NCBI GenBank assembly: GCA_030263385.1
Contig: SZOX01000011.1
Location: 1 to 64,000, forward strand
DNA: 64,000 nt
Origin: Zeimonas sp003577305
GTDB taxonomy: Bacteria; Pseudomonadota; Gammaproteobacteria; Burkholderiales; Burkholderiaceae_E
Reading direction: 5' to 3'
The notes below the pieces were generated by a model that worked only from the letters and a program-made list of their open reading frames with translations, did no database searches and was not told the DNA's origin. Position numbers and translations under genes: made by a program. The number at the start of each line of letters is the position of its first letter. Position 1 is the stretch's first letter. This document shows, one piece after another, positions 1 to 8,342 of the stretch.

Positions 1-96
1 CGCATCAAAGTCATCAAGCGCATGGCCTACGGCTTCAGAGACACCTCATACTTCTTCCTGAAAATCAAGGCCGCGTTTCCCGGGAAAACGCGATGA
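1..96 (+). mobile_element. C-terminal end of a transposase (ISL3-like), cut by window edge
   Basis: An open frame enters from the left edge and ends at a TGA at 94-96, giving 31 residues. The stretch KRMAYGFRD followed by YFFLKIKAAFPG resembles the C-terminus of ISL3-type DDE transposases, as I remember that family. The rest of the gene lies outside the window, so the family assignment is tentative. A T-run follows the stop. No terminal inverted repeat can be recognised between here and the convergent ATPase gene, whose stop is at 150. Confidence 0.55.
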
Positions 97-149
97 ACCT
101 TTTTCTTGCCCGTCACGCCCGCGCCACGGCAGCCGGTGCCGGGCTGCGT

Positions 150-2492
150 TCACGCCGCGATCGTTCCCGCATCCGCCCGAAACGCCAGCAGCCGCAGCGC
201 ATTGAGCACGACCACGACGGTCGAGCCTTCGTGAACCAGCACCGCGAGGCCGATGCCCGCCCAGCCCAGCAGCGTTGCCGGGATCAGCAGGACCACCGCG
301 CCCAGCGCGATGAACAGGTTCTGGCGAATCGCCCGGCGCGCCGCGTGGCCGAGCGCGATCGCGAAGGGCAGCTTGCCCGGATCGTCGCCCATCAGCGCGA
401 CGTCGGCCGTCTCCAGCGCAACGTCGCTGCCCGCACCGCCCATCGCGACACCGACGCTCGCCCGGGCCAGCGCGGGCGCGTCGTTGACGCCGTCGCCCAC
501 CATTGCCACCAGCCCGTGCTCGACGATGAGGCTCGCGATCGCCTCGACCTTGTCCTCGGGCAGCAGGCCGGCACGCACCTCGGCGAGCCCGACCTCCCGT
601 GCGACGGCACGCGCGACGCGCTCGTTGTCTCCGGTCAGCATCACCGTCCTGGCAATGCCCAGCGCGCGCAGTTGCGCCAGCACCGCAGCCACGCCAGCGC
701 GCGGTGTGTCCATCAGGCCGACGATCCCGGCGAAGCGGCCGTCGGTGCGCACCAGCATCGTCGTGCGGCCGCTCGACTCGAGCCGCTCCACAGCGTCGGT
801 CACGGCCTCGTTCACGGTTTCGTGCGCGAACAGCTTGAGGTTGCCGATCTCGACCTGCCGACCGTCGAGCGTCGCGCGAATGCCCTTGCCGGTGACCGAT
901 TCCACGGCGGCCGGCTCGCTCCACTGCAGCCCCCGTTCACGCGCTGCCGCGACGATCGCCCGCGCGAGGGGATGGTCGCTTCGGCTCTCCACCGCCGCCG
1001 CCATCAGGAGCAGATCGTTCTCGGGCGGGCCGAAGCTCACGAGATCGGTGAGGCGCGGCCGTCCCTCGGTGATCGTGCCTGTCTTGTCGAAGGCCATTGC
1101 GTTCAGCTGGCCCAGGGTCTCGAGGTGCGCGCCGCCCTTGATCAGGATTCCGGCCTGCGCCGCCCGTGCCACCGCCGAGAGAACCGCCGCGGGCGTACCG
1201 ATCGCAAGCGCGCACGGCGAGGCCGCAACCAGCACCGCCATCGCCCGGTAGAAGGCATCCGTGAACGGATGGCCGAGCAGCAGCGGCACGGCCACGAGCA
1301 GCACCGCACCGCCGAGCACCACCGGCACGAACACGCGCGCGAAGCGGTCCGTAAACCGTTCGGTCGGTGACTTCTGCGTCTGCGCCTCGGAGACGAGCCG
1401 GACCATGCGCGCGAGCGCGCTTTCGCTGGCGAGCCTGGTCACTTCGACCAGCAGGACACGCTCGCCGTTGACCGTCCCCGCGAAGACCGGGTCGCCGGGG
1501 TCCTTGTCCACCGGCATCGATTCGCCGGTCACCGGCGACTGGTCCACCGTCGAGCTGCCTTCGAGCACCGTGCCGTCGGCGGCGATCCGCTCGCCCGCCT
1601 TGACGATGATCCGGTCGCCGCGCAGCAGGTTCGCGACCGGAAGCTCGATGTCCGCGCCGTCGCGACGCACGAGCGCGGTCCTGGGCGCGAGCTCTCCCAG
1701 CGCCTCGATCGCCTGGCGCGCCCGGTCCATCGCGATGTGCTCGAGCGCGTGTCCGAGGCTGAAGAGGAACAGCAGCAGCGCACCCTCTGCCCAGTGCCCC
1801 AGCATCGCAGCGCCGGCCGCTGCGACCAGCATCAGGGTGTCGATGTCGAAGCGCTTCGAGCGCAGGCTTTGCAGAGCATCGCGCAGCGTGAAGAAGCCGC
1901 CGAACGCGTAGGCCGCCCAGTAGAGCCACGAGGAGGCGGCGGCCGGCCAACCGGCGCGCGATCCGAGCCAGCCGGCCAGCAGCGACGCGCCCGCGGCGAG
2001 GCTGAACACGAGTTCCCGGTACTCGTGCCACCAACCGTGCTCTTCCGCGGCCACGATCCGGTAGCCCAGGGCCTCGAGCCGGCGCTCCACGAGGCGGCGC
2101 GAGGTCTTCTCGTTGTCGTATTCCAGGCGCAGCCGCTCGGCCGCGTAGCTCACCCTGGCCTCAAGCACGCCGTCGATGCGCCCGAGCGCGTGCTCGATCA
2201 CGTCGGCGCAGGCCGGGCAATCCATGCCGTCGATGCGCAGGCTCGCATGCGCATAGCGCTTCGCGATCGATGCGCCGGCCGCGCTCGCCAGCCGTCGCAC
2301 TTCGGCCATGCCCACGCGCCCGGGGTCGTAGTGCAGGCACAACCTCGCCTTGCCGTCCTCGCGTACCACGTGCGCCTGGTCGATTCCCCTGCCCTCGAGC
2401 AGCGCGATCAGGCGCCCGACGCAGGCGTCGCGTTCGTCCGGGATGTCCGGCAGCACCAGCGCGAGGTCGAGCGAGAGCTTCGCGGTGCTCAC
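150..2492 (-). CDS. P1B-type heavy-metal-transporting ATPase, P1B-4-like, with N-terminal HMA domain
   Basis: A 780-residue inner-membrane metal-export ATPase. Visible motifs are the HMA metal-binding motif GMDCPAC (about 89-95), TGES (322-325), SPC in a membrane helix (425-427), the phosphorylation motif DKTGT (469-473), the HP motif (about 507), GDGVNDAP (667-673) and HEGST near the C-terminus (754-758). SPC plus HEGST is the signature of P1B-4 pumps (Co/Fe/Zn exporters such as CzcP, CoaT and PfeT), rather than the CPC of ZntA or CopA. The first 80 residues look like a second HMA fold that has lost its CxxC. The start is a GTG 12 nt after the stop of the upstream oxidoreductase gene, so the two are probably co-transcribed. 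The metal specificity is inferred. Confidence 0.9.
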   Translation of the reverse strand: MSTAKLSLDLALVLPDIPDERDACVGRLIALLEGRGIDQAHVVREDGKARLCLHYDPGRVGMAEVRRLASAAGASIAKRYAHASLRIDGMDCPACADVIEHALGRIDGVLEARVSYAAERLRLEYDNEKTSRRLVERRLEALGYRIVAAEEHGWWHEYRELVFSLAAGASLLAGWLGSRAGWPAAASSWLYWAAYAFGGFFTLRDALQSLRSKRFDIDTLMLVAAAGAAMLGHWAEGALLLFLFSLGHALEHIAMDRARQAIEALGELAPRTALVRRDGADIELPVANLLRGDRIIVKAGERIAADGTVLEGSSTVDQSPVTGESMPVDKDPGDPVFAGTVNGERVLLVEVTRLASESALARMVRLVSEAQTQKSPTERFTDRFARVFVPVVLGGAVLLVAVPLLLGHPFTDAFYRAMAVLVAASPCALAIGTPAAVLSAVARAAQAGILIKGGAHLETLGQLNAMAFDKTGTITEGRPRLTDLVSFGPPENDLLLMAAAVESRSDHPLARAIVAAARERGLQWSEPAAVESVTGKGIRATLDGRQVEIGNLKLFAHETVNEAVTDAVERLESSGRTTMLVRTDGRFAGIVGLMDTPRAGVAAVLAQLRALGIARTVMLTGDNERVARAVAREVGLAEVRAGLLPEDKVEAIASLIVEHGLVAMVGDGVNDAPALARASVGVAMGGAGSDVALETADVALMGDDPGKLPFAIALGHAARRAIRQNLFIALGAVVLLIPATLLGWAGIGLAVLVHEGSTVVVVLNALRLLAFRADAGTIAA

Positions 2493-2503
2493 GGTCGGCT
2501 GCT

Positions 2504-5500
2504 TCAGTGCGCCGCGGCCGTCTCGCGCGTCGCGAAATACTCGTCGAGCAGTTGCCGGCGACGCGCCAGCGCCGCCTTCACGCTGCGCTCCTTCACGTGG
2601 CCGAAGCCGCGTATCTCCTCGGGCACCGAGGCGATCTGCGTCGCCAGCGGCAGCCTTTGCGCATCGAGCGCGTCGAGCAGTCGTGCGATGTCGGCTTCGT
2701 AATCGGCCACCAGCCGGCGCTCCATGCGGCGCTCGGCGGTGCGCCCGAACGGATCGAACGCGGTGCCGCGCAGCCGGCGCAGGCGCGCGAGCAGCGCGAA
2801 CGCCTTGAAGACCCACTGCCCGTACTCGCGCTTGACCAGCTCGCCCCTGGCATTGCGGCGCGCGAACAGCGGCGGCGCCAGGTGCACGCCGAGCCGGAAG
2901 TCGCCCTCGAAGCGCTCGTTCAGCCTCTCGCGGAATGCGCCGCTCGTGTACAGCCGGGCGACCTCGTATTCGTCCTTGTACGCCATCAGCCTGAACAGGT
3001 TGCGCGCCACCGCCTCGGTGAGCGCGAGCCTGCCCTCGCCGACCAGCGCGCGCTCGGCCGCCTTCACGCGCTCGACGGTCTCGGCGTAGCGCCGCGCGTA
3101 GCGTTCGTCCTGGTACTCGACGAGTTCGTCGACGCGCCGCGCGACGATCTCGTCGAGCGAGGCCGACAGGCGCCGCGACACCGGCGGCGCCCCGGCGGGC
3201 TCGATCGCCGCCTCGAGCCGCGCGGGGTCGACCGCCGCGACCCGGCCCCAGGCGAAAGCCGCCTTGTTCTGCTCGACCGCCACCTCGTTCAGCTCGATCG
3301 CGCGCTCGATCGCCGCTGCCGACAGCGGCACCAGGCCGCGCTGCCAGGCATAGCCGAGCATGAACGGATTCGCCGCGATCGCGTCGCCGAACAGCGCGGT
3401 GGCGAGCCGCGTGCCGTCGACGAACCACGCGCTGCCCTCGCCGACCGCATCGACGATCGCCGCCTCCATCGCGCCGAGCGGGAACTGCCAGTCGGGATTG
3501 CGGGTGAATTCGGCGGTGGGCACGCGCGCCACGTTGGCCACCACGCGAGTGCGTGCCTGGCCCATGCGCGACAGCGCCTCCCGGCCGGCGGTGACGACCA
3601 CGTCGCAGCCCAGCACCGCGTCGGCCGCCGCGGTGCCGATGCGCGGCGCATACAGCGCCTGCCCCGGCTCGGCCAGGCGCACGAAGCTCATCACCGCGCC
3701 GTTCTTCTGCGCCAGGCCGGTGACGTCGAGCACCGTGACGCCTTTTCCATCGAGGTGCGCGGCCATACCGAGCAGCTGGCCGATGGTGACCACGCCGGTG
3801 CCGCCGATTCCGGTCACCAGCAGTCCGTAGCTGCCGTGGATCGGCGGCATCACGGGCGGCGGCAGCCCCGCCGCCACGTCGGCCGATCCGGCGGTTGCGG
3901 CGGCAGGCCCGGGCACCGCCGACGCTCCTGCCGCGGCCGACGCGGCGCGCACGCCGGCCGGCGCGCGTCGCAGCCGCCCGCCGTGCACCGTGACGAAGCT
4001 CGGGCAGAATCCGTCCACGCAGGAGAAGTCCTTGTTGCACGAAGACTGGTTGATCGCGCGCTTGCGGCCGAACTCGGTCTCGACGGGCTCGACCGACACG
4101 CAGTTCGACTTCACGCCACAATCGCCGCAGCCCTCGCAGACCGCCTCGTTGATGAACACGCGCCGCGGCGGGTCGGGGAACTCGCCGCGCTTGCGCCGGC
4201 GCCGCTTCTCGGCCGCGCAGGTCTGGTCGTAGATCAGCACCGAGACGTCGGGATATTCGCGCAGTTCGCGCTGCACTTCGTCGAGCCGGCTGCGGTGATG
4301 CACCGCCACGCCGGCGTCGAAATAGCCCGCCGGATACTTGTCGGGCTCGTCGGTGACTACCACCACCTTGCCGACGCCCTCGGCGCGCACCTGCTGCGCG
4401 ATCATGCGCGGCGTGAGCTGGCCGTCGTGTTTCTGGCCGCCGGTCATCGCCACGGCGTCGTTGAACAGGATCTTGTAGGTGATCGGCGTCTTCGTCGCGA
4501 CCGCGTGGCGGATCGCGAGCGACCCCGAGTGAAACCAGGTGCCGTCGCCCAGGTTCTGGAAGACGTGCTTCGTTTCGCTGAACGGCGCCTGGCCGACCCA
4601 GGTCATGCCTTCGCCGCCCATGTGCGTGAAAGTGGCCGTGGAGCGGTCCATCCACATCGCCATCGTGTGGCAGCCGATGCCGGCCAGCGCGCGCGAGCCC
4701 TCGGGCACGCGGGTGGAGGTGTTGTGCGGGCAGCCGGAGCAGAAGTACGGAATGCGCTCGATCGTCGCGAACGACTTCGTGGCGCCGCGCTCCTTCGCGT
4801 CGAGCCGCGCGAGCTGCGCGTCGATGCGCGCCGCGAGACCGTCGGGCAGCGCGCCGCGCGCAGCGTGCGGCTGCCCGGCCCGGCGCTTCAGCCGCGCGGC
4901 GATCAGCCGCGCACAAAACGCGGGCGACACCTCGCCGTAGTCGGGCACCAGCGGCGCTCCGCACTCGTCGAACTTGCCGACCACGCGCGGGCGCTCGGCG
5001 AGCGGATAGAGCGCCTCCTTCAGCTGCGACTCGATCAGCGAGCGCTTCTCCTCGACCACCAGCAGTTCCTCGCAGCCGGCCGCGAAATCGCGCAAGCCCC
5101 CGGGTTCGAGCGGCCACGGCATCGTCACGCGCCACACCTTGATGCCCGCGGCGCGCGCCGCAGCCTCGTCGATGCCGAGATCGGCCAGCGCCTGCATCAC
5201 GTCGAGCCAGCTCTTGCCGGTGCTCACGATGCCCAGCCGCGCCGGTTCGCCGTCGCGGCGTCCGAACGCGTGATGGTCGAGCCGGTTGACGCGCGCATAC
5301 GCGAGCGCCGCCGGCAGCTTCCAGCGCGCGAGCCGCTCTTCGAGCTGCAGGAACGAGCCCTCGGGCCAGCGCAGGTTCAATCCGCCCGCGGGCATCGCGA
5401 AGTCGGCGGGCAACTCGATGCGCAGGCGCTGCGGCGAGACGTCGGCGACGCCGGCCGCCTCGATCGTGTCGGTGACCGCTTTCAGCCCGACCCAAAGGCC

Positions 5501-6097
5501 CGAGAAGCGCGACATCGCGAAGCCGTGCAGGCCGAGGTCGAGATAGTCCTGCACCGTGGCCGGCGCGAGCACCGGCATGCCGACCGCCTGGAAAATGAAA
5601 TCGGTCTGCGCGGCCATCGTCGAGGACTTCGCGCCGTGATCGTCGCCGGCCACCGCGAGCACGCCGCCGTGCTTCGAGCTGCCGGCCTGGTTGGCGTGAC
5701 GCAGCGCGTCCCCGCTGCGGTCGACGCCCGGGCCCTTGCCGTACCAGATGCCGAACACGCCGTCGTACTTCGCGCCGGGAAACGCGTTCAGCTGCTGGGT
5801 GCCCCAGATCGCGGTGGCGGCGAGGTCTTCGTTGAGCCCCGGCACGAAGCGGACGTGGTGCGCGTCGAGCTGCCGCTTCGCCTTCCAGAGCGCCTGATCG
5901 TAGCCGCCCACCGGCGATCCGCGGTAGCCGGAGATGTAGCCCGCAGTGTTCAGTCCCGCGGCCGTGTCGCGCCGGCGCTGCATCAGCGGCAGGCGCACCA
6001 GCGCCTGCGTGCCGGTGAGGTATACGAGTCCGTCGGTCGCGTCGTAGCGATCGTCGAGCGAGACATTGCGAAGGGCCGGCACGGCCGGTGCGCTCAT
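2504..6097 (-). CDS. Indolepyruvate ferredoxin oxidoreductase family protein (fused subunits)
   Basis: A 1197-residue fusion of the subunits of a 2-oxoacid (aryl pyruvate) ferredoxin oxidoreductase, which oxidatively decarboxylates aryl-pyruvates to acyl-CoA using thiamine diphosphate and Fe-S clusters. An N-terminal pyrimidine-binding half is followed by a Cys motif (CSGCPHN), a ThDP-binding segment (GGEGMTWVGQ...LGDGTW) and a cysteine-rich cluster region (CEGCGDCG and later CNKDFSC). Then come an Ala/Pro linker, a gamma domain beginning GIGGTGVVTIG, and a DUF6537-like tail. Of two adjacent ATGs, the second (6097) lies 6 nt from an AGGGGG ribosome-binding site; the first (6103) abuts it, so I chose the second. 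The downstream metal ATPase follows closely. The substrate cannot be fixed from sequence. Confidence 0.9.
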   Translation of the reverse strand: MSAPAVPALRNVSLDDRYDATDGLVYLTGTQALVRLPLMQRRRDTAAGLNTAGYISGYRGSPVGGYDQALWKAKRQLDAHHVRFVPGLNEDLAATAIWGTQQLNAFPGAKYDGVFGIWYGKGPGVDRSGDALRHANQAGSSKHGGVLAVAGDDHGAKSSTMAAQTDFIFQAVGMPVLAPATVQDYLDLGLHGFAMSRFSGLWVGLKAVTDTIEAAGVADVSPQRLRIELPADFAMPAGGLNLRWPEGSFLQLEERLARWKLPAALAYARVNRLDHHAFGRRDGEPARLGIVSTGKSWLDVMQALADLGIDEAAARAAGIKVWRVTMPWPLEPGGLRDFAAGCEELLVVEEKRSLIESQLKEALYPLAERPRVVGKFDECGAPLVPDYGEVSPAFCARLIAARLKRRAGQPHAARGALPDGLAARIDAQLARLDAKERGATKSFATIERIPYFCSGCPHNTSTRVPEGSRALAGIGCHTMAMWMDRSTATFTHMGGEGMTWVGQAPFSETKHVFQNLGDGTWFHSGSLAIRHAVATKTPITYKILFNDAVAMTGGQKHDGQLTPRMIAQQVRAEGVGKVVVVTDEPDKYPAGYFDAGVAVHHRSRLDEVQRELREYPDVSVLIYDQTCAAEKRRRRKRGEFPDPPRRVFINEAVCEGCGDCGVKSNCVSVEPVETEFGRKRAINQSSCNKDFSCVDGFCPSFVTVHGGRLRRAPAGVRAASAAAGASAVPGPAAATAGSADVAAGLPPPVMPPIHGSYGLLVTGIGGTGVVTIGQLLGMAAHLDGKGVTVLDVTGLAQKNGAVMSFVRLAEPGQALYAPRIGTAAADAVLGCDVVVTAGREALSRMGQARTRVVANVARVPTAEFTRNPDWQFPLGAMEAAIVDAVGEGSAWFVDGTRLATALFGDAIAANPFMLGYAWQRGLVPLSAAAIERAIELNEVAVEQNKAAFAWGRVAAVDPARLEAAIEPAGAPPVSRRLSASLDEIVARRVDELVEYQDERYARRYAETVERVKAAERALVGEGRLALTEAVARNLFRLMAYKDEYEVARLYTSGAFRERLNERFEGDFRLGVHLAPPLFARRNARGELVKREYGQWVFKAFALLARLRRLRGTAFDPFGRTAERRMERRLVADYEADIARLLDALDAQRLPLATQIASVPEEIRGFGHVKERSVKAALARRRQLLDEYFATRETAAAH

Positions 6098-6123
6098 CTC
6101 CATCCCCCTGCGGACACTGCGGG

Positions 6124-6903
6124 TCAGCGAAGCTCGCCACCCAGCTCGCGTGCGCCCGCCTCGAGCCGCGCGCAGGCCTCGTCGACCATCGAAACCGGCC
6201 CTCTCACGCCGAGCTCGATGTGGCGGCGCACGCCGTCCTCGCCCATCGACGGCAGGCTGAACACCCGCACGCCCGGGAAACTGCGCTCGACCTGCTCCAT
6301 CAGCGGCGTCGCGGTCGACTCGGCCAGCCCGTAGACGAGGAACGAGCGCTCGGCCCGCTGTTCGCGATGGAACAGGTGCGCGAAGCGGCTGTCGAGCACA
6401 GCTTCGATCATCGGCCAGGCCATCACCGGAAAGCCCGGAACGAAGAAGTGGTTGCGGATCGCGAAGCCCGGAATCCGGTTGAACGGATTGGGCACGATCT
6501 CGGCGCCGACCGGGAACTCGCCCATGCGCAGCCGCTGCCGGTTCTCGGGCAGCGACATGTCGGCGCTGCCCCGGCCCTCGCGGGCCATTTCCGCGGTGCG
6601 CTCGGCAATCAGCCGGGCTGCCTCGGGATGCAGCGCGAGCCCGACGCCGAGCGCCGCCGCGGCCGCCTGGCGCGTGTGGTCGTCGGGCGTCGCGCCGATG
6701 CCGCCACAGCAGAACACCGCATCGCCACTGGCAAAACTGCGGGTCAGTTCGGTCGCGAGTTGCTCGCGGTCGTCGCCGAGGAACCTGGCCCACGAGAGCC
6801 GCAGCCCGCGTCCGCCGAGCATCTCGACCACGCGCGCGAAATGCCTGTCCTGGCGCTTGCCCGACAGGATTTCGTCGCCGACGACGATCAGGCCGAAGTT
6901 CAT
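6124..6903 (-). CDS. Competence/damage-inducible CinA-type molybdopterin-binding domain protein
   Basis: A 259-residue protein starting MNFGLIVVGDEILSGKRQD, the hallmark of the MoCF-biosynthesis/CinA N-terminal fold, with the family motif CCGGIGATPDDHTR. It lacks the C-terminal nicotinamide-nucleotide amidase (PncC) domain of full-length CinA, so it is the short, single-domain type. Its ATG overlaps the stop of the upstream EI24 gene by 4 nt (ATGA), and the oxidoreductase gene follows 26 nt downstream, so translation and transcription are likely coupled. The biochemical role of the short form is uncertain; a nucleotide-derivative hydrolase is one possibility. Confidence 0.85.
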   Translation of the reverse strand: MNFGLIVVGDEILSGKRQDRHFARVVEMLGGRGLRLSWARFLGDDREQLATELTRSFASGDAVFCCGGIGATPDDHTRQAAAAALGVGLALHPEAARLIAERTAEMAREGRGSADMSLPENRQRLRMGEFPVGAEIVPNPFNRIPGFAIRNHFFVPGFPVMAWPMIEAVLDSRFAHLFHREQRAERSFLVYGLAESTATPLMEQVERSFPGVRVFSLPSMGEDGVRRHIELGVRGPVSMVDEACARLEAGARELGGELR

Positions 6904-7649
6904 GCCCAGGCCGCCACCGGCAGCGCCGCGCGCCGTTCGCGCAGCAGCGCCAGCGAGTAGTGGCAGAACGCCAGTGCCGAGAGCACCGGCGTGACGAGGA
7001 ACAGCGGCGGCACGTAGTTCAGCGCGGTGACCAGCAGCGCGAGCAGGAAATACTCGCCGCGGCGCGCGGCGATCGCGTCGCGCCGCTCGGCGGCGCTCGC
7101 ATGTTCGACCAGGCTGTCGAAGCGCATCACCCGGGCGGTGAGCCAGCTCCAGCACAGCCACGGAACGACCAGCGCCAGTGGCGGGATCAGCCACAGCGGC
7201 ATCGAGACGAGATAGGCCGCGACGAACAGCAGTGACGACGACAACGCGTTCCAGACGCTCGCCACGACCGACATCGAGCCGAGCCGCTCGACCTCGCTAT
7301 AGGCCCCGCCGCCCAGGTGGCGCACGACGACCGGCATCGCGAAAACCGCGATCAGCACGACTGCGGTCGCGAACATGACCGGCACCACGACGAGCAGCGC
7401 AACCAGCGCCGGAATCCAGTCGCGCAGCCCTTCCAGGCCATAAGCGGCTGCCCAGCCGGCGACGCGCGCCATGAAGCCGCCGTCGAACATCCATCCCTGC
7501 AGCCAGCCGGTGAGTGGCGTCCAGACCAGCCAGGCCGTCAGCACCCAGAACACGATCGCGAGCACGAACGGCACGACGAGCAACGCGAGCATCTTCGGAT
7601 GCAGCTGGCTGACGACGGCGCGCCCGAACGCGGTGAGTACCCTTTGCAT
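6900..7649 (-). CDS. EI24-domain (CysZ-like) integral membrane protein
   Basis: A 249-residue polytopic membrane protein. Hydrophobic segments lie near residues 20-42 (MLALLVVPFVLAIVFWVLTAWL), 80-110, 135-175 and 200-225. The arrangement matches the EI24/CysZ family, whose E. coli member imports sulfate. Family members in betaproteobacteria are often annotated only as EI24-domain proteins, so sulfate transport is an inference. The start is the ATG at 7649. The stop overlaps the next gene by 4 nt, giving a three-gene unit with the CinA-like and oxidoreductase genes. Confidence 0.82.
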   Translation of the reverse strand: MQRVLTAFGRAVVSQLHPKMLALLVVPFVLAIVFWVLTAWLVWTPLTGWLQGWMFDGGFMARVAGWAAAYGLEGLRDWIPALVALLVVVPVMFATAVVLIAVFAMPVVVRHLGGGAYSEVERLGSMSVVASVWNALSSSLLFVAAYLVSMPLWLIPPLALVVPWLCWSWLTARVMRFDSLVEHASAAERRDAIAARRGEYFLLALLVTALNYVPPLFLVTPVLSALAFCHYSLALLRERRAALPVAAWA

Positions 7650-7741
7650 CGCGCAATGATACCGGGCAGGCCGGCAACGCCGGGCAGCCGGCGCGCGGTC
7701 GGCCGCATCCGGCCGCCCGTCGCACCGCCACCACATCGCCG

Positions 7742-8320
7742 GTGCGCCACCGCTACCCTCGAACTGCCGCGCCTGTTCCGGACGAGTTCGCCGTGCGCGA
7801 GCGGTTCGCGCGCCTTCCGGAGCAGGCACCGCCGGACATGGTCAACCTGCTCGTTCTGCTTCGATTCGAAGGCCTCGACGCCCGCGCAGCGCCAGCGCGC
7901 GAGGCCATGCTCGATTACGCGCGCCGGGCGCGCGAATGCGGCGGCCGTGTGGTCGACCAGGATGCCGACCAGTTGCTGGTGTGCCTGGCGGACATGCGCT
8001 GGGCGCTGCAGTCGTTGCGCAACCTGCTGGCGCTGGCGCGGCGCGACGGCTTCGCGGTGCGCGCCGCGATCGTGCAGGCCGTACTGGCGCGCGCCGGTGC
8101 GGCTCCCGAAAGCGGCGGTTTCACCGCGCGCACTCTCGAGACGCTGCTCAGGCTGGCCGGCGAAGTCGGCCGCCAGCAGGTGGGCATCACGCCGAAGCTC
8201 CTGAGCCTGATCCAGCTGGCCGCTCCGGAATTCGCCGACCTGTTCGAGACCGCGGACACGGCGGCGCACCGGCTCCTCGGCGGGGCGCGACCGCAGCCGG
8301 TCCTGGTGATGGCCGGATGA
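7742..8320 (+). CDS. Hypothetical protein with a degenerate nucleotide-cyclase-like fold pattern
   Basis: A 192-residue soluble protein from a GTG start with no good ribosome-binding site; a GTG at 7793 preceded by GGACGAG, or the ATG at 7838, may be the real start. I do not recognise the family by name. The pattern LLVLLRFEGLD, then GGRVVDQDADQLLVCLAD, then an alternating VRAAIVQAVLA strand, then TARTLETLLRLAGEVGRQQVGIT loosely follows the strand/helix order of class III adenylate cyclase domains. It lacks the metal-binding Asp pair and the transition-state residues. If that resemblance is real, the protein would be a non-catalytic relative. It sits alone between two minus-strand genes. Confidence 0.6.
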   Translation: MRHRYPRTAAPVPDEFAVRERFARLPEQAPPDMVNLLVLLRFEGLDARAAPAREAMLDYARRARECGGRVVDQDADQLLVCLADMRWALQSLRNLLALARRDGFAVRAAIVQAVLARAGAAPESGGFTARTLETLLRLAGEVGRQQVGITPKLLSLIQLAAPEFADLFETADTAAHRLLGGARPQPVLVMAG

Positions 8321-8342
8321 AGCTGCCTGCTCACCGGTCCTG

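Noticed and set aside
150..6140. A single 1996-residue protein fusing the oxidoreductase region to the metal ATPase
   Set aside because: Only the last 780 residues in this frame are the ATPase. Upstream of 2492 the frame is the wrong one for the oxidoreductase, and a GTG start fits the gene boundary.
2270..6334. A 1354-residue plus-strand ORF opposite the oxidoreductase
   Set aside because: Shadow of the fused indolepyruvate ferredoxin oxidoreductase and ATPase. Repetitive Arg/His/Ala composition and no ribosome-binding site.
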